The notes under the pieces were generated by a model, which was not told the origin of the DNA, made no database searches, and was given only the letters and a program-made list of their open reading frames with translations. This document shows, piece after piece, positions 33,230 through 41,728 of a stretch of 64,000 bases of DNA. Numbering within the stretch: position 1 is the first letter of the stretch; every line of letters starts with the position of its first letter. This DNA is from Actinomycetospora straminea. Its GTDB lineage: Bacteria > Actinomycetota > Actinomycetes > Mycobacteriales > Pseudonocardiaceae. The stretch is taken from NCBI RefSeq assembly GCF_028737255.1, contig NZ_JAQZAN010000027.1, positions 21,484-85,483 of the forward strand, given 5' to 3'. The position numbers were made by a program, and so were the translations under genes.

Positions 33230-34707
33230 TTACCGCGACCCAGCTGCCGTGGCAGCGCCTCGACCGCCGCATGCTCGTCGTGCACCCGATCGTCGACCTG
33301 GCGAAGCTGGTGCCGGTCCTGCTCGTCATCGCGATCACCGGCGGGACGGCCGACGACCGCTGGCGCCTCGGCGGCGGGCTCGCGCTGGCGGTCGCGGTGA
33401 TGCTCTACGGCGTCTCGCGGTGGTTCACGACGACCTACCGGATCGGCGCCGACCGCGTCGAGCTGCGCACCGGCCTGCTGCGCCGCCACCACCACAGCGT
33501 CCACCGCGACCGCATCCGCACCGCCGACCTCACCGCCAACCCCGCGCACCGCCTCTTCGGGCTCGCCGTCGTGCGCGTCGGCACCGGGCGGCGGGAGGGC
33601 GGCGAGGACGCCGAACTGACCCTCGACGCCGTCGCCCGTGGCGAGGCGGAGCGGCTGCGCGCCCTGCTGCTGCGCGAGGCCGTCCCGGCCGGCCCCGACG
33701 CGCCCGCGGCCCCCGAGCTCGCCCGCCTGCGCTGGACGTGGGTGCGCTTCGCGCCGCTGACGTTCTCCGCGCTCGCCGTCGTCGGCGCGGTGTGGTTCGG
33801 CCTGCTCCGGCTCGCCGAGGAGTTCTCGATCCGGCCCGGCACGCAGGTGCTCGAAGAGACCGCCGGGCGCGCCCCGATCTGGCTCGGTGCCGTGGCGCTG
33901 CTGGTCACGGCGGTCGTCGGGGCCGCGGTCGTGTTCGTCGAGGGCTGGTGGGGCTACCGGCTCACGCGTGCCGACGACGGCGGGCTCGTGCTGCGCCGCG
34001 GCCTGCTGACGCGCCGGACGCTCTCGCTCGAGGGCCGCCGCATCCGCGGCGTCGAGCTCGACGAGCCGCTGCTCGTGCGCCTCGGGCGCGGCGCGCGCCC
34101 GCTCGCCCTGACCACCGGCCTGCGCTCGGACGGCTCCGGCGAGCACGTCGGCGCGGTCGGCCCGGCGATGCCGCGGCGCGAGGCGCACCGGGTGGCCGCG
34201 GGCGTGCTCGGCGTCGGCGAGGACGAGGCCACCCGCACCCGCCTCGTCCGCCACCCCCGCGCCGCGCTGGTGCGCCGCGTGACCCGGTCCCTCGGGCCGG
34301 CGCTCCTCGTCGCCGCCGTGCTGCTCGTGCTGCAGCGGGTGCCCGGGGACTTCGTGCTCGTGCCCGTGGTGCTCGGGCTGGCCCTGCTCCTCGCCGTCGA
34401 CCGCATCCGCTCGCTCGGCCACGCCCTGACGCCGTCGGCGCTGGTCGCGCGCCAGGGCGCCTGGGTGCGCCGGACCGTGGTGCTGCGCCGCGGTGGGGTG
34501 ATCGGCTGGCGCCTCGAGCAGAGCCTCACCCAGCGCCGTGCCGGGCTCGTCACGCTGCACGCGGTGACCGCGGCCGGCCGGGGGCGCTACGAGGTGCTCG
34601 ACGTCGACACCGCCCGCGCGCTGGAGCTGGTCGACGAGATCACCCCCGGGCTGCTGGCACCGTTCGTGATCGACGGTCGGGGGGCTCGATCGTTCGTGCG
34701 CCGTTAG
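33226..34707 (+). CDS. PH-domain (bPH2/YdbT-like) membrane protein
   Basis: A 493-residue partner of the preceding protein. It contains two or three bPH2 units: [45 protein letters not shown] (about 65-110), [33 protein letters not shown], and [34 protein letters not shown]. Spans lie near 25-40, 50-65, 180-200, 220-240, 350-370 and 375-390. The YdbS/YdbT pair is linked to membrane stress or lipid homeostasis in Bacillus; the role here is not known. Confidence 0.85.
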   Translation: MITATQLPWQRLDRRMLVVHPIVDLAKLVPVLLVIAITGGTADDRWRLGGGLALAVAVMLYGVSRWFTTTYRIGADRVELRTGLLRRHHHSVHRDRIRTADLTANPAHRLFGLAVVRVGTGRREGGEDAELTLDAVARGEAERLRALLLREAVPAGPDAPAAPELARLRWTWVRFAPLTFSALAVVGAVWFGLLRLAEEFSIRPGTQVLEETAGRAPIWLGAVALLVTAVVGAAVVFVEGWWGYRLTRADDGGLVLRRGLLTRRTLSLEGRRIRGVELDEPLLVRLGRGARPLALTTGLRSDGSGEHVGAVGPAMPRREAHRVAAGVLGVGEDEATRTRLVRHPRAALVRRVTRSLGPALLVAAVLLVLQRVPGDFVLVPVVLGLALLLAVDRIRSLGHALTPSALVARQGAWVRRTVVLRRGGVIGWRLEQSLTQRRAGLVTLHAVTAAGRGRYEVLDVDTARALELVDEITPGLLAPFVIDGRGARSFVRR

Positions 34708-34717
34708 GGTCAGTCAT

Positions 34718-35392
34718 GTGAGTCCCCGGTTGGTGTGGATCGACTGCGAGATGACCGGCCTCGATCTGCGCAACGACGCGTTGATCGAGATCGCGGCCCT
34801 GGTGACGGACGCGGACCTCGTCCCGTTCGGCGAGGGCGTCGACGTCGTCATCCACGCACCCGACGCCGCCCTCGACGCGATGCCCGACGTCGTCCGGGAC
34901 ATGCACGCGAAGTCGGGGCTGACCGAGGAGGTCCGCCGCTCGACGGTGACGATGGCCGAGGCCGAGAAGCTGGTGCTCGACTACGTCCGTACCCACGTGC
35001 CCGACGGCCGCTCGGCGCCGCTGTGCGGCAACTCGATCGCCACCGACCGCGGCTTCATCGCCCGCGACATGCCGGAGCTCGACGGCTACCTGCACTACCG
35101 CATGGTCGACGTCAGCTCGATCAAGGAGCTGTGCCGGCGCTGGTACCCGCGCGTGTACTACGCGCAGCCGGAGAAGGGGCTCGCGCACCGCGCGCTCGCC
35201 GACGTCCGCGAATCGATCCGCGAGCTCGAGTACTACCGCCGCACCGCGTTCGTGCCGATGCCCGGTCCGACCACCGAGGAGGCCCAGGCCGCGGCGTCGT
35301 CGGTGGTCGCCGACGACCGTGCCGGGGTCGTCGCCGCCGAGGCCGACCGGCCCGGACCCGCGGGCGGTCAGGCACCGCCGCCGGGGGCGTGA
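34718..35392 (+). CDS. orn: Oligoribonuclease
   Basis: A 224-residue DEDDh 3'-5' exonuclease. Exo I is [23 protein letters not shown] (about 4-26). Exo II is [31 protein letters not shown]. The catalytic H and D of Exo III occur in [20 protein letters not shown]. It degrades 2-5-nt RNA and pGpG and is essential in many bacteria. The last 35 residues are Ala/Gly-rich and longer than in E. coli Orn, as is common in actinobacteria. A GTG start is used. Confidence 0.95.
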   Translation: MSPRLVWIDCEMTGLDLRNDALIEIAALVTDADLVPFGEGVDVVIHAPDAALDAMPDVVRDMHAKSGLTEEVRRSTVTMAEAEKLVLDYVRTHVPDGRSAPLCGNSIATDRGFIARDMPELDGYLHYRMVDVSSIKELCRRWYPRVYYAQPEKGLAHRALADVRESIRELEYYRRTAFVPMPGPTTEEAQAAASSVVADDRAGVVAAEADRPGPAGGQAPPPGA

Positions 35393-35498
35393 CACCCACG
35401 TTTGGGTGACGGCGCCGTCCGGTATCCCGGGCCCCGGCAGCCACGCCTCCAGCACGAGGGGCCGTTCGCCCCTGCCTCCCCCACCGCGAGGAGCGCCG

Positions 35499-35912
35499 AT
35501 GCCGCACGCCGTGACCACGCTGGGCGCCGAGGGCGCGCCGAGCCGCGTCGCCACCGCCGACGACTGCACGTGGGAGGTGTGGAACGACGAGCGCGGCCAC
35601 CTGCGCTGGTGCCTGCTCGTCGACGGCGCCGACACCGCGCCCGACGTCGTCACCAGCGGCGTCATGGTCCTCGATATCGGCGGCCGGCTCGCGCCGCACC
35701 GCCACAGCGCGCCCGAGATGTACTACGTACACGAGGGCGAGGCGATCGTCGACGTCGGCGGCGAGGAGGTCTCCGTCGGGCCCGGGGCCGTGGTCCACCT
35801 GCCCGGCGACGTCGAGCACGGCGTGCGCGCCGCCGGCACCGGGCCGGTCCGCATCCTGTTCGTCTTCCCGACCTCGGCCTTCGGCGACGTCGTCTACCGC
35901 TTCAGCTCCTGA
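35499..35912 (+). CDS. Cupin-domain protein
   Basis: A 137-residue single cupin. The metal-site stretch GGRLAPHRHSAPEMYYVHEGEAIVDVGGEEV (about 61-91) carries H-x-H...E, and GDVEHGVRA gives the distal His. Function is unknown; such proteins serve as small-molecule dioxygenases or isomerases. GAGGAG at 35488-35493 supports the ATG. It is convergent with the LapA-like gene, which ends 8 bases away. Confidence 0.85.
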   Translation: MPHAVTTLGAEGAPSRVATADDCTWEVWNDERGHLRWCLLVDGADTAPDVVTSGVMVLDIGGRLAPHRHSAPEMYYVHEGEAIVDVGGEEVSVGPGAVVHLPGDVEHGVRAAGTGPVRILFVFPTSAFGDVVYRFSS

Positions 35913-35919
35913 CCCGAGG

Positions 35920-36162
35920 TCACCGACGTCGGCGGCGCAGCATCAGCCCGATGACGAGCCCGATGACGAGCGTGATCGTCAGCGCTGCCCACTGCGGCAT
36001 CACGACGACCGGGATCAGCAGGCGGATCGTCACCAGGTCGCGGTTCTCGAGGATGAACACGACCACGAGCACGGCCAGGACGGCGGGGAGCACCCAGCGG
36101 GCGCGCCACCAGGGGGTCGCACTGGCCGGTCGTGGGGCGCTGCGGGGCGGGGTGTCGGTCAT
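35920..36162 (-). CDS. Small LapA-domain membrane protein
   Basis: An 80-residue protein with two spans, WVLPAVLAVLVVVFILENRDLVTIRLL (about 23-49) and ALTITLVIGLVIGLMLRRRRR (about 59-80). The ENRD..TIRLL motif is typical of the LapA/DUF1049 domain, which organises membrane or envelope assembly. GGAGGA precedes the ATG at 36162. Confidence 0.85.
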   Translation of the reverse strand: MTDTPPRSAPRPASATPWWRARWVLPAVLAVLVVVFILENRDLVTIRLLIPVVVMPQWAALTITLVIGLVIGLMLRRRRR

Positions 36163-36322
36163 GGTGTCCTCCGGGCGGTCGTCGGGTGACGACGACGGTG
36201 CCGCAGCCGCCGGCCCCCGACCTCCCCCGTCGCGGATGAGGTGGGTGTCCCGGTCGCAACCGCCTCGCGACCGGCTTGTAGGCTGGTCACAGCTCACCGG
36301 GGACGCCCGGAGGGTCGCCATG

Positions 36323-36395
36323 GTGGGTGTAGCTCAGTTGGCAGAGCACTGGGTTGTGATCCCAGGTGTCGCGGGTTCAAGTCCCGTCACTCACC
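36323..36395 (+). tRNA. tRNA-His (GTG anticodon)
   Basis: A full cloverleaf. The acceptor stem GTGGGTG pairs with CACTCAC (one G-U), the D-loop is GCTCAGTTGGCAGAGC, the anticodon stem CTGGG/CCCAG carries the loop TTGTGAT, and the T-arm is GCGGGTTCAAGTCCCGT. The G before the acceptor and the C after it fit the tRNA-His G-1:C73 identity pair. Confidence 0.95.
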
Positions 36396-36458
36396 CGGAC
36401 GGCAGCGGGGCCACCCGCTGTCGGATCGAGATCCTGGCTTTGCTAAGGTCTTGATCAC

Positions 36459-36531
36459 GCGCCGTTAGCTCAATGGGCAGAGCAAGTGACTCTTAATCAC
36501 TGGGTTCGGGGTTCGAGTCCCTGACGGCGCA
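36459..36531 (+). tRNA. tRNA-Lys (CTT anticodon), integration site
   Basis: The acceptor GCGCCGT pairs with ACGGCGC, the anticodon loop ACTCTTAA sits in the stem GTGA/TCAC, and the T-arm is CGGGGTTCGAGTCCCTG. The discriminator is A. The integrase gene begins 92 bases downstream, and the element extends from the 3' end of this tRNA. Confidence 0.95.
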
Positions 36532-36533
36532 CC
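36509..36533. other. Inferred attL core at 3' end of tRNA-Lys
   Basis: Tyrosine-integrase elements usually recombine within the T-arm and 3' end of a tRNA, so this stretch should be duplicated at the right end. No second copy is visible before 64000. Confidence 0.4.
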
Positions 36534-36622
36534 CATCGTTGCAGGTGTCGGGCCTGCAGTGCTTCCCTCCAGGAGATCGACGGTCCGCTTACGGGCCGGA
36601 AACTCCTCGGGAGGCGCTCCAC

Positions 36623-37849
36623 ATGGCCCGTCCGCCCCTTCCGCTCGGCACCCCCGGGACAATCTCCGTCGCCGAGGAAGAGCCCGGCTCCTGGGTTGCT
36701 CGCTGCCGCTTCCGCGACCACGACGGCGTCACCCGCCGCCTTCGCAAGCACGGGCCCTCGAAGACCGCCGCGAAGGCGGCCCTGCACGAGCTCATCCAGC
36801 AGCGACAGCGAGGCAAGACGGGACAGGGCGCCGTGCTGACGCCGGCGTCGCGCTTCCGCGAGGCGGCCGTGCTGTATCTCGCGAAGGTGGACCGCAAGCG
36901 CGAGGACTCGACGCACGCGCTGTACGCGTACCACCTTGATCGCACGGTCCTTCCGGCCCTGGGTGCGCTCCAGCTCCGTGAGTGCACCGTCGCGCGCCTG
37001 GACGCTTTCCTCGAGGCCCTCGAACCTCGCTACGCGCCCTCCACCCGCCGCACGCTGCGATCGATCGTCAGCGGCGTCCTCCAGATCGGGGTGCTCCACG
37101 AGGCCCTTCCGGCCAACCCGGTCCGCGAGCTCGACCGCATCGAGCAGCCGAAGGGTCAGGCCAAGAAGAAGCCGCGTGGGCTGACGGTCGACGAGCGCCA
37201 GGCGCTTCTCGACTGGTTCGACCACACTTCAGAGGACGTCCGAGTCCGGCGCCTCCAGCGGGTCGCGCGGGCCGCGGAACTGCCGGAGCTCGTGCGCTTC
37301 TCCCTCGGCACAGGTCTGCGCATTGGCGAAGCGCTCGCGGTCCGTCGGCTCGACGTGAACCTCGACGGGGTGCCGGTTCGCGGCCAGGAGGGTCCGTTGC
37401 GCGTTCCGGTGGTCACCATCGCTGGCAACGTGACGTGGGTGAAGGGCAAGGGCCTCGTGCGCCACGACGGCAAGAGCGAGGCCGCCCTCCGTGTCATTCC
37501 GCTCCCCCGGTTCGCCGCCGACCTCCTCCGCGAACGTCTGGGCCAGCCCGGCGAGGACGGGTGGCCGCTGTTCCCGGCGGCTGGCCGAGACGGCCGCATC
37601 ACTTACCGCTGGCCGTCGAACGTGCGGCGGACCCTGCGATCGGTACGCGACGAGGTGGGTCTGGACTGGATGACTCCGCATACCTGGCGACGCACCTACG
37701 CCACCATCCTCGACGATGAGATCACCTTTACCGATCGCATGAAGGCCGACCTCATGGGCCAGGCCGACTTCTTGAAGAACACCTACGTCAGCCGTGGCGA
37801 GCTCCACGCCGGCGCCGCCGTCCTCCTCGATGCAGCCCTTGCTGCGTAA
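36623..37849 (+). CDS. int: Tyrosine site-specific integrase
   Basis: A 408-residue phage-type integrase. An N-terminal arm-binding region (about 15-75) and a SAM-like core-binding domain (FREAAVLYLAKVDRKREDSTHALYAYHLDRTVLPALGAL) precede the catalytic domain. In the catalytic domain the first Arg is in GTGLRIGEALAVR, the HxxR box is MTPHTWRRTYATIL and the nucleophile Tyr is in KNTYVSRGELHAG. GGGAGG at 36608-36613 precedes the ATG. It catalyses insertion and, with an excisionase, release of the element at tRNA-Lys. Confidence 0.95.
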   Translation: MARPPLPLGTPGTISVAEEEPGSWVARCRFRDHDGVTRRLRKHGPSKTAAKAALHELIQQRQRGKTGQGAVLTPASRFREAAVLYLAKVDRKREDSTHALYAYHLDRTVLPALGALQLRECTVARLDAFLEALEPRYAPSTRRTLRSIVSGVLQIGVLHEALPANPVRELDRIEQPKGQAKKKPRGLTVDERQALLDWFDHTSEDVRVRRLQRVARAAELPELVRFSLGTGLRIGEALAVRRLDVNLDGVPVRGQEGPLRVPVVTIAGNVTWVKGKGLVRHDGKSEAALRVIPLPRFAADLLRERLGQPGEDGWPLFPAAGRDGRITYRWPSNVRRTLRSVRDEVGLDWMTPHTWRRTYATILDDEITFTDRMKADLMGQADFLKNTYVSRGELHAGAAVLLDAALAA

Positions 37850-38080
37850 GGCGCGCCCACAGTTCGACAAGACGGCGCCTTCCGAGCAAAGGCTTGTAAG
37901 CACGCGGGAAGGTGCATCTCACGGCTCCTACCTGCGTCTTTGTTGTCACTCGCGTGTCTCTGAGGTCTCCATGAGCCTCTTGTAGTCTCAAGCTCGCACC
38001 ACGATCCGCACTACGAGAGGCGATCTCGAGGGCTTCTGCGCACCTCCTCACCGCAGGCGGGCGGGAGGGCTGCCTCGCCT
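37850..38080. other. Non-coding stretch after int
   Basis: About 230 bases with no frame of protein-like composition and no recognisable RNA. It separates int from a decayed hydrolase gene. Confidence 0.4.
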
Positions 38081-38426
38081 GACGCGGGCGGTAGAAGGGC
38101 CCTCGCGGTGGCCATGGCGCTCCGTGAAGAGCATGCCGTGCAGCCGCGCGATGTCGTACTAATCGCCCCGTGCCTCGACGTGACGGTGTCCGACCCCGAG
38201 CAGGGCAGCATCGCGCCACGTGACCCGATGCTCAGCCGCGCCGCGTCAGCGCGGCGACCGTGGTGGTGCAGGGCGACCGCGACCGGTCGTTCGCCCCTCG
38301 GGCGGACGCACTACCGCCGCCGCGATCCCCGGGGCCCGACCGCTCGCCGTCGAGGGTATGGGCCATCACCTGCGCTCCCGGTTGGCCGAGATCGTCAGCC
38401 GTCGCGCTCGAGGGATCTCAACCTGA
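38081..38426 (+). pseudogene. Remnant of an alpha/beta hydrolase (HSL/steryl acetyl hydrolase-like)
   Basis: Fragments in different frames reassemble a typical hydrolase C-terminal half. They are a damaged nucleophile elbow (DAGGRRALAVAMALREE), VVLIAPCLDVTVSDPEQGSIAPRDPML, TVVVQGDRDRSFAP, and after a frame change AIPGARPLAVEGMGHHLRSRLAEIV. The cap region and N-terminus are missing. It is a decayed gene next to int, left by earlier insertions or deletions. Confidence 0.55.
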
Positions 38427-38531
38427 GCGCAGATCAGGTCCGCGGCACGGGCGGACCCCACTGGCCCGGCCGTCTGCCTCGTTCGCGGCCTGACGGTCTC
38501 GGCGGGGCAACGCCCGTGATGGCGACGCGGG

Positions 38532-39056
38532 TCAGCTCGCGAGCCCGAGATTGATGAGCCGGAAGTTCATGGCCGCAGCACTGACTCGGAAGATGCTCGC
38601 CAGGACCTTTGCCGCGTCCTCGGGATCGCGCCGACGGGCGGGTGTCAGCTCGCTGACGTGCTGGCGGACGAGCCGTTCGGGCATGAGCAGTGCGGCGGCG
38701 AAGGCGTTGGCCTGGATCTCCTCGCGGTCGGTGGCCATGGCCGACACCGAATCGCGCCGGTTGATCCGCATCGGCCGGTCGAAGATCACCAGACGGCCCG
38801 GGTGCAACGCCCAGTGTCCGAGTTCGTGGGCGATGGTGAAGCGCTGCCGGACGGCAGCTTGAACGGTGTTCACCCCGATCACCGCAGGCATGCCCTCCTC
38901 GCGCAGCAGCATCCCGGAGACGTCGCCGTCCTCGAAGCGCTGCGGGACGACCTCGACGCCGCACGCCTCGGCGAGCCGCTCCAGGTCGACCGGAGCGGCG
39001 AGCAGACCGTGCTCGAGCAGGAGCTGTTCGGCAACGGTCTCAGCGCGCGGAGCCAT
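38532..39056 (-). CDS. ImmA/IrrE-type zinc metallopeptidase (CapP-like)
   Basis: A 174-residue protein of the IrrE/ImmA family. The zinc motif is RFTIAHELGHWALHPGR (HELGH at 77-81), with a third ligand region REEIQANAFAAALLMPERLV. It follows the XRE regulator gene with a 17-base overlap and faces the CD-NTase operon. In known CBASS loci an ImmA-like protease, CapP, cleaves the repressor CapH after DNA damage, so CBASS is induced. The same pairing and orientation are seen here. The ATG at 39056 is chosen because the longer frame is not protein-like. Confidence 0.85.
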   Translation of the reverse strand: MAPRAETVAEQLLLEHGLLAAPVDLERLAEACGVEVVPQRFEDGDVSGMLLREEGMPAVIGVNTVQAAVRQRFTIAHELGHWALHPGRLVIFDRPMRINRRDSVSAMATDREEIQANAFAAALLMPERLVRQHVSELTPARRRDPEDAAKVLASIFRVSAAAMNFRLINLGLAS

Positions 39057-39414
39057 GACCCACCCCGTGGATGGCGGTGGTCGCCGCGCCGCGAGCCTGC
39101 CGAATCGCGTTGACCGCGTCCCGGTCGGCGCCGGTGAGACCACCCAGCGCGTCGGGAGCCGGTGCGGCCGGGAGCAGGTCCTCGGTCGTGGTCGACAGAA
39201 GCCCGGCGAGCACGGGCAGCTGGTGCATCAGTAGGCGCTGGCGTCCCTTCTCGATGTTCGAGATCGACGTGCGGTTCAGACCCACCGCCGCCCCAAGCGC
39301 TTCCTGGCTCATCCCGGCCTGCACCCGCTTGTCGTGCAGGCGCTCGCCGAACTCCCGGTAGAACCGGTCGACGTCGTCGTGATCGGTGCGCACGACGCGC
39401 AGTGTGTCAGCCAC
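39040..39414 (-). CDS. XRE-family HTH regulator (CapH-like)
   Basis: A 124-residue protein. The HTH is LHDKRVQAGMSQEALGAAVGLNRTSISNIEKGRQRLLMHQLPVLAGLL (about 24-71). A short C-terminal part (DALGGLTGADRDAVNAIRQAR) lies beyond it. The GTG start at 39414 is followed by the metallopeptidase gene. Candidate half-sites CACCAAC lie at its own start (39414-39420) and around 39450-39494. As a CapH-like repressor it would control itself and the CBASS operon; that role is inferred from the arrangement. Confidence 0.85.
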   Translation of the reverse strand: MADTLRVVRTDHDDVDRFYREFGERLHDKRVQAGMSQEALGAAVGLNRTSISNIEKGRQRLLMHQLPVLAGLLSTTTEDLLPAAPAPDALGGLTGADRDAVNAIRQARGAATTAIHGVGHGSAR

Positions 39415-39449
39415 ACCAACCCGTTGCCATGTCGTGAAGATCGCGTGTT

Positions 39450-39494
39450 GACGTTGGTGAAGCGTGCACGGGTGTTGCGCTTGACACCAACGTC
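39450..39494. promoter_or_regulatory. Inverted-repeat operator candidate between the regulator and the CD-NTase operon
   Basis: GACGTTGGTG (39450-39459) and CACCAACGTC (39485-39494) are perfect inverted arms 25 bases apart. A further CACCAAC lies at 39414-39420. TTGACA at 39481-39486, a likely -35 of the rightward promoter, overlaps the right arm, so binding would block transcription. Confidence 0.6.
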
Positions 39495-39570
39495 CGGCAG
39501 CTGGTCTCCTGGGTCCCGGTCGCGCTCCCCCTCGACCCGTCACCGACCCCCATCCGGAAGGCCCCCCGAG

Positions 39571-40551
39571 ATGCCCTCCTTCCTCGACGAGCTCCTCGAC
39601 GCCGGCCGCGGCCGCATCGAGGTCCCCGACCCCGTCCTCGCCGAAGCCCGCCGGCGCCGCGAGCAGATCGTCGCCGCGCTGCGCAACGCCTTCCCCGGCG
39701 CCGCGGTGTACTTCAACGGATCCGTCGCCCACGGCGACGCCACCGACCCGCTGGCCGACATCGACGTCGGGGTGATCCTCAGCCCGGTCGCTGCCGACGG
39801 GTACGGCCCGTACGGGCTCGGCCCGCTGCCACTCATGGAGGACGCCCGCGACGCCATCCGCGAACACCTCAAGGACGACTACCCCAAGCTGGTGGTCACC
39901 GTCGCCGGGCAGCGCCGCGCGGTCCTGGTGCGCTTCGGGGACCCGGTCACCCCCGGCCAGCCCGACTTCACCTGCGACGTCATCGTCGCCCTGCCCCACC
40001 CCGAGCAGGGCCTGTGGATCCCGAACACCGAGATCGCCGCGGGCTGGGACCAGGCCGACCCGGTCGAGCACACCCGGCTGATCCACCAAGCCATCGCCGA
40101 CACCAACGTGGTGTTCGCCCGCGTCGTGCGGCTGCTCAAGCACTGGCGCGACCGCCACGGCGACCCGCTGTGCTCGTGGAACATCAAGGCCCTCGCGCTG
40201 GACTGCATCACCGTGCCGATGCCGCCCACGGTCGCGCTGCAGACCTTCTTCGACCACGCCGCCCGCGACCTCGCCGCCCGCTACACCCCCGACCCCGCCG
40301 GCGTCGCCGGCCCGGTCCAGCCCACCTTCGACCGCGAGCACGCCGTGACCCGGTTGCGCCGGGCCCGCGAGATCATCACCGAGGCCCTCGAGCACCAGCG
40401 GGCGGCGCGGCTCGCGTCGGCGCAGCAGAAGCTGCACACCCTGCTGCCCGGCGTCGTCGACCCGCCCGCCCTCGACGAGCTCTACCGCGAGCGCTCCCGC
40501 TCGCTCACCGCGGCCACCGTCGCCTCCCCCACGCGGGCCTGGGCGCCGTGA
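39571..40551 (+). CDS. CD-NTase-like nucleotidyltransferase (CBASS signal synthase)
   Basis: A 326-residue nucleotidyltransferase. The polymerase-beta-like site is FNGSVAHGDATDPLADIDVGVIL, with G50-S51, D63 and D65 as metal ligands. The third acid is D136 in PDFTCDVIVALP. The C-terminal helical domain has VVRLLKHWRDRHGDPLCSWNIKALALDCI, typical of the OAS/CD-NTase substrate domain. CD-NTases make cyclic di- or trinucleotides that switch on an effector after phage sensing. The clade and the nucleotides used cannot be told from sequence alone. It starts the three-gene operon and overlaps the E2-like gene (GTGA). Confidence 0.85.
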   Translation: MPSFLDELLDAGRGRIEVPDPVLAEARRRREQIVAALRNAFPGAAVYFNGSVAHGDATDPLADIDVGVILSPVAADGYGPYGLGPLPLMEDARDAIREHLKDDYPKLVVTVAGQRRAVLVRFGDPVTPGQPDFTCDVIVALPHPEQGLWIPNTEIAAGWDQADPVEHTRLIHQAIADTNVVFARVVRLLKHWRDRHGDPLCSWNIKALALDCITVPMPPTVALQTFFDHAARDLAARYTPDPAGVAGPVQPTFDREHAVTRLRRAREIITEALEHQRAARLASAQQKLHTLLPGVVDPPALDELYRERSRSLTAATVASPTRAWAP

Positions 40552-41093
40552 CCGGGTGGTACGGCACCCGCCCGTCGTGGCGGGTGCCGTTCGAGGCGGC
40601 CGCGCGCCGCCGCTTCGGCACCGACCTGCACGCCCTCGACCGTCCCGACCTCACCGCCGGGCTCGGCTCCCGACTCGCCTCCGGGTCGGGATCGCGATCG
40701 GCAGGACGCCGGGGCGCCCACGGCGGCGGGGAGAGCCTCGAGTACCGCGTGGCCGCCGTAGAGGTCGACGGGCAACCGGCCTTGGTCGACATCGCGATCC
40801 GGTTCTGGGCCGAGCCGCGCTACGACACCTACGGGCTCGCCCCCGCGGACTTCCCCCGGGTCCACGCCGAACCGGGGGTGGCCTCCCCGCATCGGCACAT
40901 CGACGACGCCCTGTGCCTGTGGAGCCCGTTCGACCCGCCCGAGCTGCGCTGGCGCCACGAGCTCGGCCTGCTCGACCTCATCGAGATCACCCGCCGCCAC
41001 CTGTTCCTCGAGCGGTACTGGCGGATGACCGGCGGCACCCGCGGCGGGGTCTGGCTGCTGCCCGACGCCCCCCACGGCATCCCCGCCGCATGA
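40548..41093 (+). CDS. E2-like ubiquitin-conjugation fold protein (type II-short CBASS accessory)
   Basis: A 181-residue protein. The second half has features of bacterial E2-like domains: YRVAAVEVDGQPALVDIAIRFWAEPRYDTYG, DFPRVHAEPG, and HRHIDDALCLWSPFDPPE, where C123 lies in the expected LC-W position of the active cysteine. The domain continues with LIEITRRHLFLERYWRMTGG. In type II-short CBASS a lone E2 protein, without an E1, primes the CD-NTase. No E1 or JAB gene is present. Family assignment rests on the Cys motif and neighbours; sequence identity to known E2s is probably low. Confidence 0.65.
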   Translation: MTGWYGTRPSWRVPFEAAARRRFGTDLHALDRPDLTAGLGSRLASGSGSRSAGRRGAHGGGESLEYRVAAVEVDGQPALVDIAIRFWAEPRYDTYGLAPADFPRVHAEPGVASPHRHIDDALCLWSPFDPPELRWRHELGLLDLIEITRRHLFLERYWRMTGGTRGGVWLLPDAPHGIPAA

Positions 41094-41644
41094 GCCCGCT
41101 GCTCGCCGTCCTCGTCCTCGCCCCGCCCGCGCCGTCGGCCATCGCGCCGGCCGGCGGCGGGTGGGGCTGGGCCCAGACGGTCGCGCTCATCGTCCCGGTC
41201 CTCGCCGCGCTCGGCGCCGTCGCGCTGTGGACGCTCGGGCAGCGCGCCGCCCGTTGGGAACGGCGCAGCAACGCCTTCGCCGCCGCGCTCGCCGCGGTCG
41301 AGTCCTTCGCCGAGATGCCCTACCGCATCCGTCGGCGCCCCGCCGGGGGCGACGCCCGCCAGCAGCTCACCGACCAGATCAGCGCCATCCAGGCCGACAT
41401 CGCCTTCCACCAAGCCTGGCTCGAGCTCGAAGCCCCGACCGTCGCCGAGCCCTACCAGACCCTGGTCCGCGCCGCCCGCGGGCAGGCCGGGGCACAGATG
41501 CACCAGGCCTGGACCCACCAGCCGCTGGACCGCGACGAGGATATGAACTTGCACATCGCATATCCCCGCGAGCAGATCGACGCTGCCCGCGCCGACTGCC
41601 TCGCCGCCATGCGCGACGCCCTGCGCCTGTTCCGGGCCCGCTGA
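41090..41644 (+). CDS. Membrane protein, candidate CBASS effector
   Basis: A 184-residue product. Residues 1-20 are hydrophobic and Pro-rich, residues 28-49 form a clear span (WAQTVALIVPVLAALGAVALWT), then a basic stop-transfer (GQRAARWERR). The rest is cytosolic and mainly helical (FAAALAAVESFAEM, QQLTDQISAIQADIAFHQAWLELEA). It overlaps the E2-like stop (ATGA) and completes the operon. By position it is the candidate effector, likely permeabilising the membrane on cyclic-nucleotide binding. It does not match a known CBASS effector by motif. It could instead be an accessory sensor. Confidence 0.65.
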   Translation: MSPLLAVLVLAPPAPSAIAPAGGGWGWAQTVALIVPVLAALGAVALWTLGQRAARWERRSNAFAAALAAVESFAEMPYRIRRRPAGGDARQQLTDQISAIQADIAFHQAWLELEAPTVAEPYQTLVRAARGQAGAQMHQAWTHQPLDRDEDMNLHIAYPREQIDAARADCLAAMRDALRLFRAR

Positions 41645-41728
41645 CCGCGAGCGTCCACCGGCGGCCCGCTCCGGGTTACTTGACCCAGACCGCAGGCGAG
41701 ATGGGAGAAGCCAAGCCCGATCACCGCA

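Noticed and set aside
38434..38964. A minus-strand frame inside the ImmA-like gene
   Set aside because: It is a frame shadow of the HELGH protein gene and has no domain of its own.
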